Below, piece by piece: positions 1 to 7,633 of a DNA stretch of 64,000 bases. A program made the position numbers and the translations under genes. Below the pieces are notes generated by a model that searched no databases, was not told the origin of the DNA, and was given only the letters and a program-made list of their open reading frames with translations. Positions within the stretch are counted from its first letter, which is position 1. Every line of letters begins with the position of its first letter. This DNA comes from Pseudoneobacillus sp052180215 (GTDB lineage: Bacteria; Bacillota; Bacilli; Bacillales; Cytobacillaceae): the NCBI RefSeq assembly GCF_052180215.1, contig NZ_CP197471.1, positions 1,336,001 through 1,400,000 on the forward strand. The letters run 5' to 3'.

Positions 1-108
1 TTGTTTTTGATAACATTCCTGACAAAGACGGTAGCTTTGTTTGTGTCCATTGACATTCAAATGAATCTGATATTTTGCACTTTTTTCTTGGCAATTTTGA
101 CACATCAT
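1..108 (-). CDS. clpE: ClpE ATPase, N-terminal fragment
   Basis: Only the first 36 codons lie in the window; the gene continues beyond base 1. The peptide starts MMCQNCQEKSAKY and has a second LCQECY pair, i.e. a four-cysteine zinc finger of the type that opens the Hsp100 ATPase ClpE (and McsA). ClpE is a stress-induced partner of the ClpP protease. The start at base 108 follows GGGAGGAATGGAAAA; a second ATG follows at 105. Two CtsR boxes lie upstream and ykvI diverges from it, the clpE-ykvI neighbourhood known in B. subtilis. Without the rest of the protein McsA-like alternatives cannot be excluded, but an mcsA context (ctsR, mcsB, clpC) is not seen. Confidence 0.8.
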   Translation of the reverse strand, partial: MMCQNCQEKSAKYQIHLNVNGHKQSYRLCQECYQKQ

Positions 109-201
109 TTTTCCATTCCTCCCAATGATTTCAAATGTTTAGAGAAATATATTAAAAATAAAATTATAAATTTTAGATAGGTTAAAAGAAGATCAAAATG
201 G

Positions 202-218
202 TTTGACTTATTTTGACC
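202..218 (-). promoter_or_regulatory. CtsR operator, proximal to clpE
   Basis: On the minus strand this reads GGTCAAA-ATA-AGTCAAA: two perfect heptads (A/GGTCAAA) separated by 3 bp, the binding site of the class III heat-shock repressor CtsR. The middle base of the spacer differs from the usual NAN. It lies downstream of the predicted clpE -10 box. Confidence 0.85.
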
Positions 219-229
219 TTTGTAACCAT

Positions 230-258
230 AGTATAATTTGACCTATTTTGACTTTCAA
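230..258 (-). promoter_or_regulatory. sigma-A promoter of clpE
   Basis: Minus strand: -35 TTGAAA (258-253), 17-bp spacer, -10 TATACT (235-230). The spacer holds most of the second CtsR box, so repressor binding would directly block RNA polymerase. Confidence 0.75.
237..253 (-). promoter_or_regulatory. CtsR operator, within the clpE promoter
   Basis: Minus strand AGTCAAA-ATA-GGTCAAA, again two perfect CtsR heptads with a 3-bp gap. It occupies the -35/-10 spacer of the clpE promoter. Tandem CtsR sites are characteristic of clpE, which is unusually tightly repressed in B. subtilis. Confidence 0.85.
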
Positions 259-358
259 GTATTTTGCACAGGGAATGAAAGGAAATTTTATTTGAACCAA
301 AAGAGCTCGTCATTGTTTGTCCTTTTCTTCATATACATAAAAGGAAGGAGGAGATGCA

Positions 359-1396
359 GTGAAAACGAATTGGGGAGCTGCCTGTCAAATTGCAGCTGTA
401 TATGTAGGTACTGTGGTGGGTGCCGGCTTTGCAACTGGAAGAGAGATTGTAGAGTTTTTTTCCCGATTTGGCTTTTTTGGTTTTATTAGTATATTAATGA
501 GTGGCTACTTACTCATATTCTTAGGGTCTAAATTAATGAGAACAGCTGCCATAATCGGTGCAAAATCTTATCAGGAATTTAATGAATATTTGTTTGGTAA
601 ATATATAGGAATGTTCATAAATGTTTTAATGTTATTTATGCTTCTTGGAGTTTGTGCAGTGATGCTATCAGGGGCAGGTGCTATATTTCAAGAACAGCTA
701 GGTATAAATAAAATGATAGGAATCATTGTAACTATAGCCCTTTCTTTTATTGTCATGCTTGTTGGAATTAAGGGGATATTTGCAGTTAATACGTTTGTTG
801 TTCCAATGATGATATCGTTTAGCGTACTGTTAATGATTTTATCTATAAAAATGCCTAACTTTATCGAGAACTTTCTTTTTATACCTTTTGTGGAAGATGG
901 ATGGAAGACAGTAATTACTCCGTTTTCATATTCTGCCTTAAATTTAGGGTTAGCTCAAGCAGTATTGGTTCCAGTTGCCTCAGAAATTAAAGATGATCGA
1001 ACTATTCGCTGGGGAGGGATACTTGGCGGGATAGCATTAACATTAATATTAATATCAAGTCATATCACACTTGTTATGCTTCCGAATCTTGAATCCTATG
1101 AAATTCCGATGGCTGTCATAATGAAAAACATTGCTTCAGGTCTTTATTGGATTTTTATCCTCATTATTTATGGTGAGATATTCACCTCCGTGATTGGCAA
1201 TGTCTTTGGATTAGAGCGTCAGTTAAAACGATATATCGCAATGCCAAGTATTGTAATCGTATGTTTTATATTTATGGTTACTTATTTTATTAGTTTAGTC
1301 GATTATAGTACTTTACTCTCTTATTTATATCCGTTATTTGGCTATATCAGCTTGCTATTTTTTATACTATTGTGGATGAAACCATTGCCAAAATAA
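359..1396 (+). CDS. ykvI: YkvI-family membrane permease
   Basis: A 345-residue integral membrane protein with about ten hydrophobic segments, starting MKTNWGAACQIAAVYVGTVV and containing the glycine-rich GAGFATGREI stretch typical of YkvI and related LeuT-fold permeases. The substrate is unknown. The GTG start at 359 is preceded by AAGGAAGGAGGAG. It diverges from clpE, as in B. subtilis, but the queCDEF genes that follow ykvI there are absent here. It ends in a bidirectional terminator shared with the convergent lipoprotein gene. Confidence 0.85.
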   Translation: MKTNWGAACQIAAVYVGTVVGAGFATGREIVEFFSRFGFFGFISILMSGYLLIFLGSKLMRTAAIIGAKSYQEFNEYLFGKYIGMFINVLMLFMLLGVCAVMLSGAGAIFQEQLGINKMIGIIVTIALSFIVMLVGIKGIFAVNTFVVPMMISFSVLLMILSIKMPNFIENFLFIPFVEDGWKTVITPFSYSALNLGLAQAVLVPVASEIKDDRTIRWGGILGGIALTLILISSHITLVMLPNLESYEIPMAVIMKNIASGLYWIFILIIYGEIFTSVIGNVFGLERQLKRYIAMPSIVIVCFIFMVTYFISLVDYSTLLSYLYPLFGYISLLFFILLWMKPLPK

Positions 1397-1400
1397 AAAA

Positions 1401-1440
1401 CGTTGGATAAAGAGAATTTTACTCTTTATCCAGCGTTTTT
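1401..1440. terminator. Bidirectional terminator ykvI / lipoprotein gene
   Basis: A 14-bp stem (1401-1414 with 1422-1435, one G-T pair) flanked by A6 on the left and T5 on the right. It overlaps the stop codon of the convergent gene. Confidence 0.85.
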
Positions 1441-2088
1441 ATTTGTTTCTTTCATAATAGTCTTTGCCATTTGTAACAGCGCATCTCGGTAGTCTTCTTG
1501 TTTTTTGTTAAAAATGGTTAGCTTCATTTGTAAGTCTTCATTATTAACTAAATAGGATGTCACGATGTCTTCCTCATTAGCAGCCTCTAAAATAATGGTA
1601 TCTTTGAAAAATTCATCATCCACAGGTGTTTGAGTTTTAATCGTTTGAGAAACAGCTTTTAATTGTGAGCTGGTTTCTTCCTTAACTAAATTCCAATCTA
1701 CGTCATCAGGCAATAATTCAATTCTCATAAAAATAGAATCATTTTTACTTACATAAAGGATATCTTTGTACGGTTCTTCCGCAGCTAATTCAAAATCAGG
1801 TAAAACATAGATAGAATAGTTTTGATTATCACTATATTTTAGGAATGCAGTGTCCTTTTCCTCCTGACCATTTTTTTGATAAACAAGATTTTGCTCCAAT
1901 ATACGGATATGTTCTTCAGAAACATCATTAGTACTCTGTCCACTTTGAGAGGTTGAAGAATCTTTTAGAGTCACTTTATTTTTTGCTCCGTTGGTTTGAG
2001 TCAAATCATCTTGACTGGTAGTCCCACATCCAGAGACCATTAAAATAAAAATGGTAGATAATAAAAATGATGGTATGTAAAATTTCAT
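1426..2088 (-). CDS. Hypothetical lipoprotein
   Basis: A 220-residue predicted lipoprotein: hydrophobic signal followed by the lipobox LMVSGC (Cys21), then a Ser/Thr/Gln-rich linker to about residue 60 and a globular domain without a motif I recognise. It should be exported, acylated and anchored on the outer face of the membrane. The ATG at 2088 has GGGAGGAACC seven bases upstream. The neighbour upstream on the same strand is a CPBP-family protease 34 bp away, so the two may be co-transcribed. Function unknown. Confidence 0.75.
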   Translation of the reverse strand: MKFYIPSFLLSTIFILMVSGCGTTSQDDLTQTNGAKNKVTLKDSSTSQSGQSTNDVSEEHIRILEQNLVYQKNGQEEKDTAFLKYSDNQNYSIYVLPDFELAAEEPYKDILYVSKNDSIFMRIELLPDDVDWNLVKEETSSQLKAVSQTIKTQTPVDDEFFKDTIILEAANEEDIVTSYLVNNEDLQMKLTIFNKKQEDYRDALLQMAKTIMKETNKNAG

Positions 2089-2122
2089 AATAGGTTCCTC
2101 CCAATTTAACTATGAAGTAATT

Positions 2123-2779
2123 CTACAAAATTTGACGAAAAAAATGGGAAAGTGTTACATCGTTTTGAAAATTTTCTAGTGGAAAAATAAAAAATATAAA
2201 TAAATCGAATATTAAATGAGAAACAATTACGAGTGGTAAACTTCTTTTCCATGCATATAAGAATCCCCAGAAGATTCCAGACAATAGAGCTGCAAATACT
2301 AAAATCCATTCACCTGTGTATATATTAATCGATGCATTCATGAAGGATGAAATAAGAATACTGCTCCAAAATCCAGTTTGTAACAATCGTTTTTGGATAA
2401 AACCTCTCCAAAATATTTCTTCCCCTGGTACAGCAATTAATAGTAATGAGATAAAATGCCAAAATAACGTTGGGGAAAATAAATCATATAATCTTACTAT
2501 TTGATCCTGGACAGGGATTTTTATTAAATTAAGAACTTGATTACCTAAAAAAAATAGAACAAATAGGAGGAATCCTGAAATCATACCATAGGTCAAATAA
2601 CCCCGTATCGAAACTGCATCATCTACTTCTTCTTTTATAATGGAATAACTTATTAATATAAGCATACTTGCCGTAAACATGTACCAGAAAACTTGATGGT
2701 GCTTAGATATGAAGAAGAAAAGAAGATGAGCAAGCAAAAATCCGATTACAAGACGGATATCAAGCATGCTTTTTTTCAT
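2123..2779 (-). CDS. CPBP-family intramembrane metalloprotease
   Basis: About 218 residues with six to seven membrane segments. It carries the CPBP (Abi/CAAX protease-like) signature PGEEIFWRGF, with the Glu-Glu pair near residues 120-121 and the Arg four further on, and a later SHLIFD motif supplying His near 188. These residues bind metal and are catalytic in the family. I place the start at ATG 2779 (MKKSMLD), which has AAGGAG ten bases upstream; a longer frame to 2806 has no ribosome binding site. Possible roles in Bacillaceae include bacteriocin self-immunity or prenyl-protein-like processing; no substrate can be inferred. Confidence 0.85.
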   Translation of the reverse strand: MKKSMLDIRLVIGFLLAHLLFFFISKHHQVFWYMFTASMLILISYSIIKEEVDDAVSIRGYLTYGMISGFLLFVLFFLGNQVLNLIKIPVQDQIVRLYDLFSPTLFWHFISLLLIAVPGEEIFWRGFIQKRLLQTGFWSSILISSFMNASINIYTGEWILVFAALLSGIFWGFLYAWKRSLPLVIVSHLIFDLFIFFIFPLENFQNDVTLSHFFRQIL

Positions 2780-3006
2780 TGAAAAATGACTCCTTATTTC
2801 TATCAACTTATTTTAACAAAAAAATACAAAGGATATGTAAAAAGGAAAATAAACTAATTCTAATAAAAAGGATAAAAAATGATTATGCTATGACTGTTTA
2901 CTAATCTTCGTCTTCAGTAAGTAAAGATATTGTTAGCGAAGTCCACATGTGTCATTCACATCATTAGTAAATAAGATTCTAGATAACAGGAAAGGAGTAT
3001 GGTTAA

Positions 3007-3129
3007 ATGACTAGAGCAAAAAGAGAGAAGGAAAGAGCTTGGACTGTCCGTAAACAAGACCAAAATCCTCACGGTAAAGTAAATTCTTTTAAAGAACTTG
3101 CAAATGGAGCAAATCCTGAAAAAGAATAA
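3007..3129 (+). CDS. Small basic protein, 40 aa
   Basis: ATG at 3007 with GGAAAGGAG nine bases upstream; the product is MTRAKREKERAWTVRKQDQ followed by PHGKVNSFKELANG and a KE-rich end. It is highly charged, has no signal and no cysteine, and is followed within ten bases by a clear terminator, which supports a real monocistronic gene. It resembles short conserved Bacillus proteins of unknown function (possibly the DUF6254 type); some similar peptides are spore-associated. I am confident it is expressed but not of its role. Confidence 0.7.
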   Translation: MTRAKREKERAWTVRKQDQNPHGKVNSFKELANGANPEKE

Positions 3130-3137
3130 TCCTTAAT

Positions 3138-3177
3138 ATGCTGACAGTGAGTTTTTTCCTGTCGGCATTGTTTTTTT
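3138..3177 (+). terminator. Terminator of the 40-aa gene
   Basis: Stem ATGCTGACAG / CTGTCGGCAT (3138-3147 with 3159-3168, one G-T pair) followed by TG and T7. Confidence 0.85.
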
Positions 3178-3293
3178 CCTATTTTATCATTTATATTAGG
3201 CATACTACTTATATATATACCCGATATTAATAGAAACAAACATTTTTCTAATGTAGTTTTCAAAAATAATAGGATCTAGAACTATGAAGAGGT

Positions 3294-3325
3294 AAAAAAT
3301 AAACAAGCATATGAATATGCTTGTT
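3294..3325 (-). terminator. Terminator of ykvS
   Basis: An 11-bp stem (3301-3311 with 3314-3324); on the minus strand it is followed by a T-rich run (TTTATTTTTT). Confidence 0.8.
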
Positions 3326-3336
3326 TAGGTTTCTCT

Positions 3337-3525
3337 TTAAATAGCTTTTTCTTTAATAATTTTATAGTTTTTATGGTTAACAACTGTCCGTTGGTCAAGT
3401 TCCAAATCACGATAATTATCCATATAAGTGAGATCAACGATGACAGAGTTTTCGTTTACTTTCTCTACAATACCTTGTAAGCCCTCTCTAAATTCGATGA
3501 CATTACCAACTTCTGCTTTTTTCAA
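3337..3525 (-). CDS. ykvS: YkvS, DUF2187 family
   Basis: A 62-residue soluble protein beginning MKKAEVGNVIEFREGLQG and containing VNENSVIVDLTYMDNYRDL, a near-perfect match in memory to B. subtilis YkvS (61 aa, DUF2187, small beta-barrel of unknown function). The start is TTG at 3525, preceded by AAAGGAGAGG; an ATG four bases upstream is out of frame. Its position between ykvI and ykvT keeps the B. subtilis order. Confidence 0.85.
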   Translation of the reverse strand: MKKAEVGNVIEFREGLQGIVEKVNENSVIVDLTYMDNYRDLELDQRTVVNHKNYKIIKEKAI

Positions 3526-3791
3526 CCATTTCCTCTCCTTTACACGCCAATTGCAATATTATCAGTTTGCACTAAAATGTTCCTTTCGTAAAGAATTTTC
3601 AATCATTTTGGAAAAAATACAAACATTAATATTCAAAAATTTGTCAAAGTTTTAGATTATTTTAACATAAAAAACAAATGAATTAAACTAATTTATCAGA
3701 AAATTATAAATTGATATTTTTGTCTATTCCTTCATCGATTTTTAAAAAAATATGATAATCTACTATATATGAATAAATGTAGGTGATAAAG

Positions 3792-3986
3792 GTGAATGCG
3801 GATTTAATTAATGAACGGCTAGATCAATTAAAAAATGGTGTAATAAACGAATATTATGTCTCCAAAGAGGATTTTTTAGTTTTCCGTAAAGTTCTTGTGA
3901 AAAGAGAGGACTTTAAACATTTTCGTGGTATTGCTCAACGAGGTGGTGCAGCAGTTTATCACTATCTAGAAGTTCCTCGAAGCTAA
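3792..3986 (+). CDS. Conserved small protein, 64 aa
   Basis: A 64-residue soluble protein, start GTG 3792 with AGGTGAT six bases upstream (an upstream in-frame GTG at 3783 overlaps that ribosome binding site). The C-terminal half reads KREDFKHFRGIAQRGGAAVY, which looks like a conserved motif, but I do not recognise the family. It is monocistronic, closed by a perfect palindromic terminator. Function unknown. Confidence 0.7.
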   Translation: MNADLINERLDQLKNGVINEYYVSKEDFLVFRKVLVKREDFKHFRGIAQRGGAAVYHYLEVPRS

Positions 3987-4012
3987 AAAGCTACCATATG
4001 GTAGCTTTTTTT
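3986..4012 (+). terminator. Palindromic terminator
   Basis: AAAAAGCTACC-ATAT-GGTAGCTTTTT followed by further T; stem of 11 bp. Confidence 0.9.
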
Positions 4013-4212
4013 ATAGAATGGTTGGTAACATGATTGAAACATAATGTAAAATTTGCTCTACTTTTATCCTAACTTGGAAATTTTTAGTTGATGAAAGTTT
4101 CTTGGATAATATTTCTTATATCTGTGTAAGCATTTTACTGACAAAGGATTGGTAGACCTTTATAGTCTTTACCATTTTTTGGACCATGAATTGAAATATT
4201 ACAACTGCTAGT

Positions 4213-4239
4213 CTAGTAGTAGAGCGAAACAACTACTAG
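4213..4239 (+). promoter_or_regulatory. Leader hairpin overlapping the ykvT ribosome binding site
   Basis: CTAGTAGT (4213-4220) and ACTACTAG (4232-4239) form an 8-bp stem with an 11-nt loop. The last bases of the right arm are the first bases of the AGGAGG ribosome binding site of ykvT, so folding could lower translation. Effect inferred only. Confidence 0.4.
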
Positions 4240-4252
4240 GAGGTAATTATAA

Positions 4253-4855
4253 ATGAAAAAACTAAAGAAACTAGTAATTGCAGCTGGATTAATTCTATCA
4301 ATGTCAGCATTTACTGCAAATCACTATACAGAAGCAGCAACAACTACTCATAAAGTCCAATCTGGTGAGACTTACTGGAAAATTGCAGTTAAGTATGGAA
4401 TTCCTGTTAAAACATTAATGAAGTCAAATAACACAAATAGCTCCTATTTATTAGCTGGACAAAACCTGATCATTCCAAGTTCTACTATTTCTGCAGCAGA
4501 CAAAGATTTAATGGCACGTTTAGTCCGTGCAGAAGCAGTCGGGGAACCTTATGCAGGTAAAGTGGCAGTAGCTACTGTTATTTTAAATCGTGTATCTAGC
4601 CCTAATTTCCCAAACTCTATTAGATCTGTTATTTATCAAATCTCAAACGGACATTATGCGTTCACACCAGTGCAAAATGGACAGATCAATCAGCCTGCCG
4701 ATGCTGCTTCTAAGAGAGCTGTCAATGAAGCTTTAGCTTTTAGAGGACAAGGTAGTGGCTCATTATTCTTTTACAATCCAAAAACAGCAGTTAGTCAATG
4801 GATTTTTTCCCGTGAAGTAACAGTAACTATCGGAAATCATCGCTTTGCAAAATAA
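4253..4855 (+). CDS. ykvT: YkvT, LysM + SleB-type cell wall hydrolase
   Basis: A 200-residue secreted protein: signal peptide (residues 1-29, cleavage near TEA/AT), one LysM module (about 32-77, HKVQSGETYWKIA ... LAGQNLIIP) that binds peptidoglycan, and a Hydrolase_2 / SleB catalytic domain (about 83-200) with the conserved LVRAEAVGEP and LNRV motifs. The family hydrolyses spore cortex or vegetative peptidoglycan as lytic transglycosylase. Architecture and position match B. subtilis YkvT. ATG 4253 has AGGAGG nine bases upstream. Confidence 0.9.
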   Translation: MKKLKKLVIAAGLILSMSAFTANHYTEAATTTHKVQSGETYWKIAVKYGIPVKTLMKSNNTNSSYLLAGQNLIIPSSTISAADKDLMARLVRAEAVGEPYAGKVAVATVILNRVSSPNFPNSIRSVIYQISNGHYAFTPVQNGQINQPADAASKRAVNEALAFRGQGSGSLFFYNPKTAVSQWIFSREVTVTIGNHRFAK

Positions 4856-4929
4856 TAGGTGAAATGATTTTCCTGTAAAGAATATAGTATAATGATGAAT
4901 AGGTTTTTTTAAGTATATTTTTTGTTGGA

Positions 4930-4953
4930 GGACGGTTAATAACCGTCCTTTTC
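4930..4953 (+). terminator. Terminator-like hairpin downstream of ykvT
   Basis: GGACGGT-TAATA-ACCGTCC (4930-4948 including the extended stem) followed by TTTT. Confidence 0.75.
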
Positions 4954-4977
4954 CATATTTTAAGAGAAGGTGACATG

Positions 4978-5721
4978 ATGAGTTTTAAAGGGAAAACAGT
5001 CATTATAACAGGTGGAGCAAACGGTATTGGCAGGTCAATTGTAAGACAATTTGCTGAATTAAATGCAAATATAGTGATAGCAGATATAAACGAGGAGAAT
5101 GGTAATAAACTCAAAAACGAACTGAAAAAAAAGCAGAAGATAGTTGAGTTTAAAAAAACGAATGTGAAAAATTTAGACGAAATTAAAGATCTAATGACGT
5201 TTACATACGAATTATTTGGAAGTATTGATATCTTAATTAACAATGCTGGAATATCAAAATTTCACTCCTTCTGGGAAATGACAAGTGAAATCTGGGATGA
5301 TGTGATGGACACAAATTTAAAAGGATATTTTTTCTGTTCTTTAGAAGCAGCTAAACTTATGAAGAAAAATGGAGGGAAGATTGTAAACATAGCCTCTACT
5401 AGAGCATTTATGTCAGAACCCAATACTGAGGCTTATAGTGCATCAAAGGGAGGTATTGTGGCTTTAACTCATGCACTAGCCAACACATTAAGCCCTCACG
5501 CCATAACAGTGAATTGCATTAGTCCAGGTTGGATTGAAACCGTAAATTATGATGAACTTAAACCAATCGATCACTCTCAACATTTATCAAATCGTGTAGG
5601 TAAACCAGACGATATCGCAAGAGCTTGTATTTTTTTATGTGATGCTAAAAATGATTTTGTGAATGGTGAAAATATCACGATTGATGGAGGAATGACAAAA
5701 AAGATGATATATGAAGAATGA
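4978..5721 (+). CDS. SDR-family NAD(P)-dependent oxidoreductase
   Basis: A classical short-chain dehydrogenase, 247 residues. The cofactor motif TGGANGIG is near residue 11-18, NNAG near 88-91, and the catalytic set is complete (Ser in NIASTR, YSASK). DI following the second strand (IADINEE) favours NAD(H). The substrate cannot be told. Two ATGs are adjacent; the one at 4978 has AAGG seven bases upstream and is preferred over 4975. The gene is unlinked to any obvious pathway and is not in the usual ykvT-ptsH interval of B. subtilis. Confidence 0.88.
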   Translation: MSFKGKTVIITGGANGIGRSIVRQFAELNANIVIADINEENGNKLKNELKKKQKIVEFKKTNVKNLDEIKDLMTFTYELFGSIDILINNAGISKFHSFWEMTSEIWDDVMDTNLKGYFFCSLEAAKLMKKNGGKIVNIASTRAFMSEPNTEAYSASKGGIVALTHALANTLSPHAITVNCISPGWIETVNYDELKPIDHSQHLSNRVGKPDDIARACIFLCDAKNDFVNGENITIDGGMTKKMIYEE

Positions 5722-5817
5722 AAGTCGTAATTAATATCTGATACGAAAGTTCTAGGCCGAAGGATATGTTCATATATTGTTAAAGATTTATGAACTTTTA
5801 ATCCAAGGAGTGATAAA

Positions 5818-6186
5818 ATGGGAATTCGATTGATTAAAATTTCGGTTGTTTATTTTGCCATTGGAATTTTACTTGGTTATTACATGTCCGTTTCTCATTC
5901 GTATGATTTAACTCCAGTTCATGTCCATATCAATCTTTTAGGTTGGACGGCTTTAACTTTAGCAGGAATCATTTATCATCTATTTCCTTCATTAACTAAT
6001 AATCGTTTGGCAACCGTCCATTTTTGGCTTCATAATATTGGGTTGCCCATTATGATGTTATCCCTTGCTACCCTAGTTACAACACAAAACGAAGCTATTC
6101 TGCCTGGAATAGCAGTTGGTGCAACTTTAACAGTTCTTGGTGTTCTCTCATTTGTATGGAATGTTCTTAAAAATATAAAAGAATAA
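5818..6186 (+). CDS. Small heme-copper-oxidase-like membrane protein
   Basis: 122 residues with four transmembrane helices. Histidines sit in HVHINLLGW, IYHLFP and WLHNIG contexts resembling the metal-ligand helices of cytochrome oxidase subunit I, which is why such proteins are often annotated as cytochrome-c oxidase. At a quarter of subunit I length it cannot be a complete oxidase; a heme- or copper-related role is possible but unproven. ATG 5818 follows AAGGAGTGATAAA. Monocistronic. Confidence 0.7.
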   Translation: MGIRLIKISVVYFAIGILLGYYMSVSHSYDLTPVHVHINLLGWTALTLAGIIYHLFPSLTNNRLATVHFWLHNIGLPIMMLSLATLVTTQNEAILPGIAVGATLTVLGVLSFVWNVLKNIKE

Positions 6187-6277
6187 AGGTAAAGATTGCG
6201 GTTTTTTGAGTAGTCCGTTTGGTTGCCTCGAAGAAATGCTAATTCGCTTGAAATAATAATTAAATTAACAATAAAAA

Positions 6278-6320
6278 AGCCGTCGATTTCAAATTTGGAA
6301 TCACGGCTATTTTCTTTGGC
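6278..6320. terminator. Terminator-like hairpin
   Basis: Stem AGCCGT(C)GATT... / ...AATCACGGCT between 6278 and 6308 with one bulged C, preceded by A6 and followed by ATTTTC. It can end transcription of the preceding membrane-protein gene. Confidence 0.65.
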
Positions 6321-6409
6321 TAGAACATAGGTGTATATTATGAAAAATTGAACATACTCGAACAGTTCTAATTATTATCTAGTTAACAAGTCACTTTGGA
6401 AAAGTTATC

Positions 6410-6627
6410 GGACACAGGGTTCGTTATGTGTGTCAATTACGCTAATTTGGAGGTATTATAGGACACAGAGTACGCTAGTGGCTTATTATCTAGCTGAAAT
6501 GACCATCTTTTACCTCGATAACGGAACGTGTGTCCTATAAGGGAAAGAAAACCTTATTTTTTATAAATAGCGGATTGTAGGTCCGATAAATGTTTTCTCT
6601 AATTTTTAAAGGACACAGAGTACGTTA
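6410..6627. repeat. Cluster of GGACACAG-type intergenic repeats
   Basis: The 515-bp intergenic region 6187-6701 holds no gene. It contains four copies of a 17-bp motif of the form GGACACAGAGTACGTTA: 6410-6426 (+), 6461-6477 (+), 6519-6535 (inverted) and 6611-6627 (+). Copies two and three face each other, giving an inverted-repeat-bounded unit 6457-6540 (TTATAGGACACA ... TGTGTCCTATAA). A second motif, TTATTATCTAG, occurs at about 6371 and 6482. Nothing resembling a transposase is present. Confidence 0.75.
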
Positions 6628-6701
6628 TTTTTAAGTTATTAGTTCATCATTCCCTCTCATCCAAACGGGATAGTTTTTGAGCCAGCATTTTTAATATTTT
6701 A

Positions 6702-7070
6702 TCATTTGCGTTTTATTCTTTTTGTAAATTCTTTAAGTTCCTCTATGACTTCATTCTTAGTTTCCGAATCTTCCCTACCTATTAACCCATAAATAAAAGA
6801 TGAACCTTCTTGTTTTTTCCAAACAAGGTTTCCTAAAATTCTAATTGGTTTATCATTTATTCTAAATGAAATTTCTATTAAGAATTTTTTCTCATTTACT
6901 GGTAGATCATAAAGAGTTTTGATTCTTAGGCCATTTGGACTTACATCTAAAACTTGTGCTAGTCCTTGGCTGGATTCTTTTCTATGATCATTTATTTTAA
7001 ATATTTTTAAACTAGCTGAAATAGGAGCTTGAAAGTGAAATCTAAATGGTTCTTCTCTTTTATATATCAT
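6702..7070 (-). CDS. PilZ-domain protein
   Basis: About 122 residues. The segment from residue 38 on contains VLDVSPNGLRI, matching the D/N-x-S-x-x-G motif of PilZ domains, followed by the expected beta-rich GNLVWKK region; an N-terminal arginine pair (YKREEPFR) could supply the c-di-GMP-binding arginines, though spacing is R-x4-R rather than R-x3-R. PilZ proteins are c-di-GMP effectors. Start at ATG 7070, with GGTGG five bases upstream; an in-frame TTG at 7082 is less likely. Other c-di-GMP genes are nearby (15991-18081 and 21119-22333). Confidence 0.75.
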   Translation of the reverse strand: MIYKREEPFRFHFQAPISASLKIFKINDHRKESSQGLAQVLDVSPNGLRIKTLYDLPVNEKKFLIEISFRINDKPIRILGNLVWKKQEGSSFIYGLIGREDSETKNEVIEELKEFTKRIKRK

Positions 7071-7366
7071 ATGTACCACCAATACATTTTTAATGAAAAA
7101 ATTTTAGCATAAATATATTATTTTGATTTCATATCTTATTTAAAAAATTTGAACGTTCTATGAACAATCAAAATCAATTTTTTACATTTCTTATAGTAAA
7201 TTGGGAAGAATAAAATCGTTTCCATCTATGTTACCAATTTCATTTTTCGCGTTAGTTGACTAAAAAGATCTTTTTGATTACCTTAGAAACTAGAAATAGG
7301 ATTTATTTCCTTCATATTTATTAGCATCAAATTAACATTCCAAACAATAAAGGAGCTTGATTTTTT

Positions 7367-7633
7367 ATGGTAGAAAAGCAATTTAAAGTGACAGCAGAAA
7401 CTGGTATTCATGCTAGACCAGCCACATTACTAGTACAAACAGCAAGTAAATTTGATTCTGAAGTATTTTTAGAATTTAAAGATAAAAAAGTGAATCTCAA
7501 ATCCATTATGGGAGTTATGTCTCTTGGTGTGGGGCAGGGTGCTGAGATCAAAATCTCTGCAGAAGGTTCCGATGAAGTAGAAGCTGTAAATAGCCTTGAG
7601 GAAACTTTGAAAAAAGAAGGATTGGCTGAATAA
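7367..7633 (+). CDS. ptsH: Phosphocarrier protein HPr
   Basis: 88 residues, full length for HPr. His15 in GIHARPA accepts phosphate from enzyme I and passes it to EIIA domains; Ser46 in NLKSIMGVMSL is the site of HPr kinase/phosphorylase, through which P-Ser-HPr acts as CcpA corepressor in Firmicutes. The gene has AAAGGAG eleven bases before ATG and overlaps ptsI by one base (TAATG), so the pair is translationally coupled. Unlike B. subtilis, no ptsG or glcT precedes it in this window, so transcription must start in 7083-7366; a possible TTGACT lies at 7256 but no convincing -10 follows. Confidence 0.97.
   Translation: MVEKQFKVTAETGIHARPATLLVQTASKFDSEVFLEFKDKKVNLKSIMGVMSLGVGQGAEIKISAEGSDEVEAVNSLEETLKKEGLAE

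Noticed and set aside
238..489. 83-codon frame overlapping ykvI
   Set aside because: It runs through the clpE promoter and the ykvI start in another frame; no ribosome binding site.
3069..3263. 64-codon minus-strand frame at 3069-3263
   Set aside because: It is antisense to the 40-aa gene and its terminator and lacks a ribosome binding site.
4827..5243. 138-codon minus-strand frame
   Set aside because: Antisense to the start of a clear SDR gene and to a terminator; no ribosome binding site.
6410..6627. CRISPR array
   Set aside because: Repeat units are in both orientations, irregularly spaced and only four in number; there are no cas genes.
7211..7224. cre-like TAAAATCGTTTCCA upstream of ptsH
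   Set aside because: Two mismatches at informative positions and no convincing promoter nearby; too weak to claim CcpA control.
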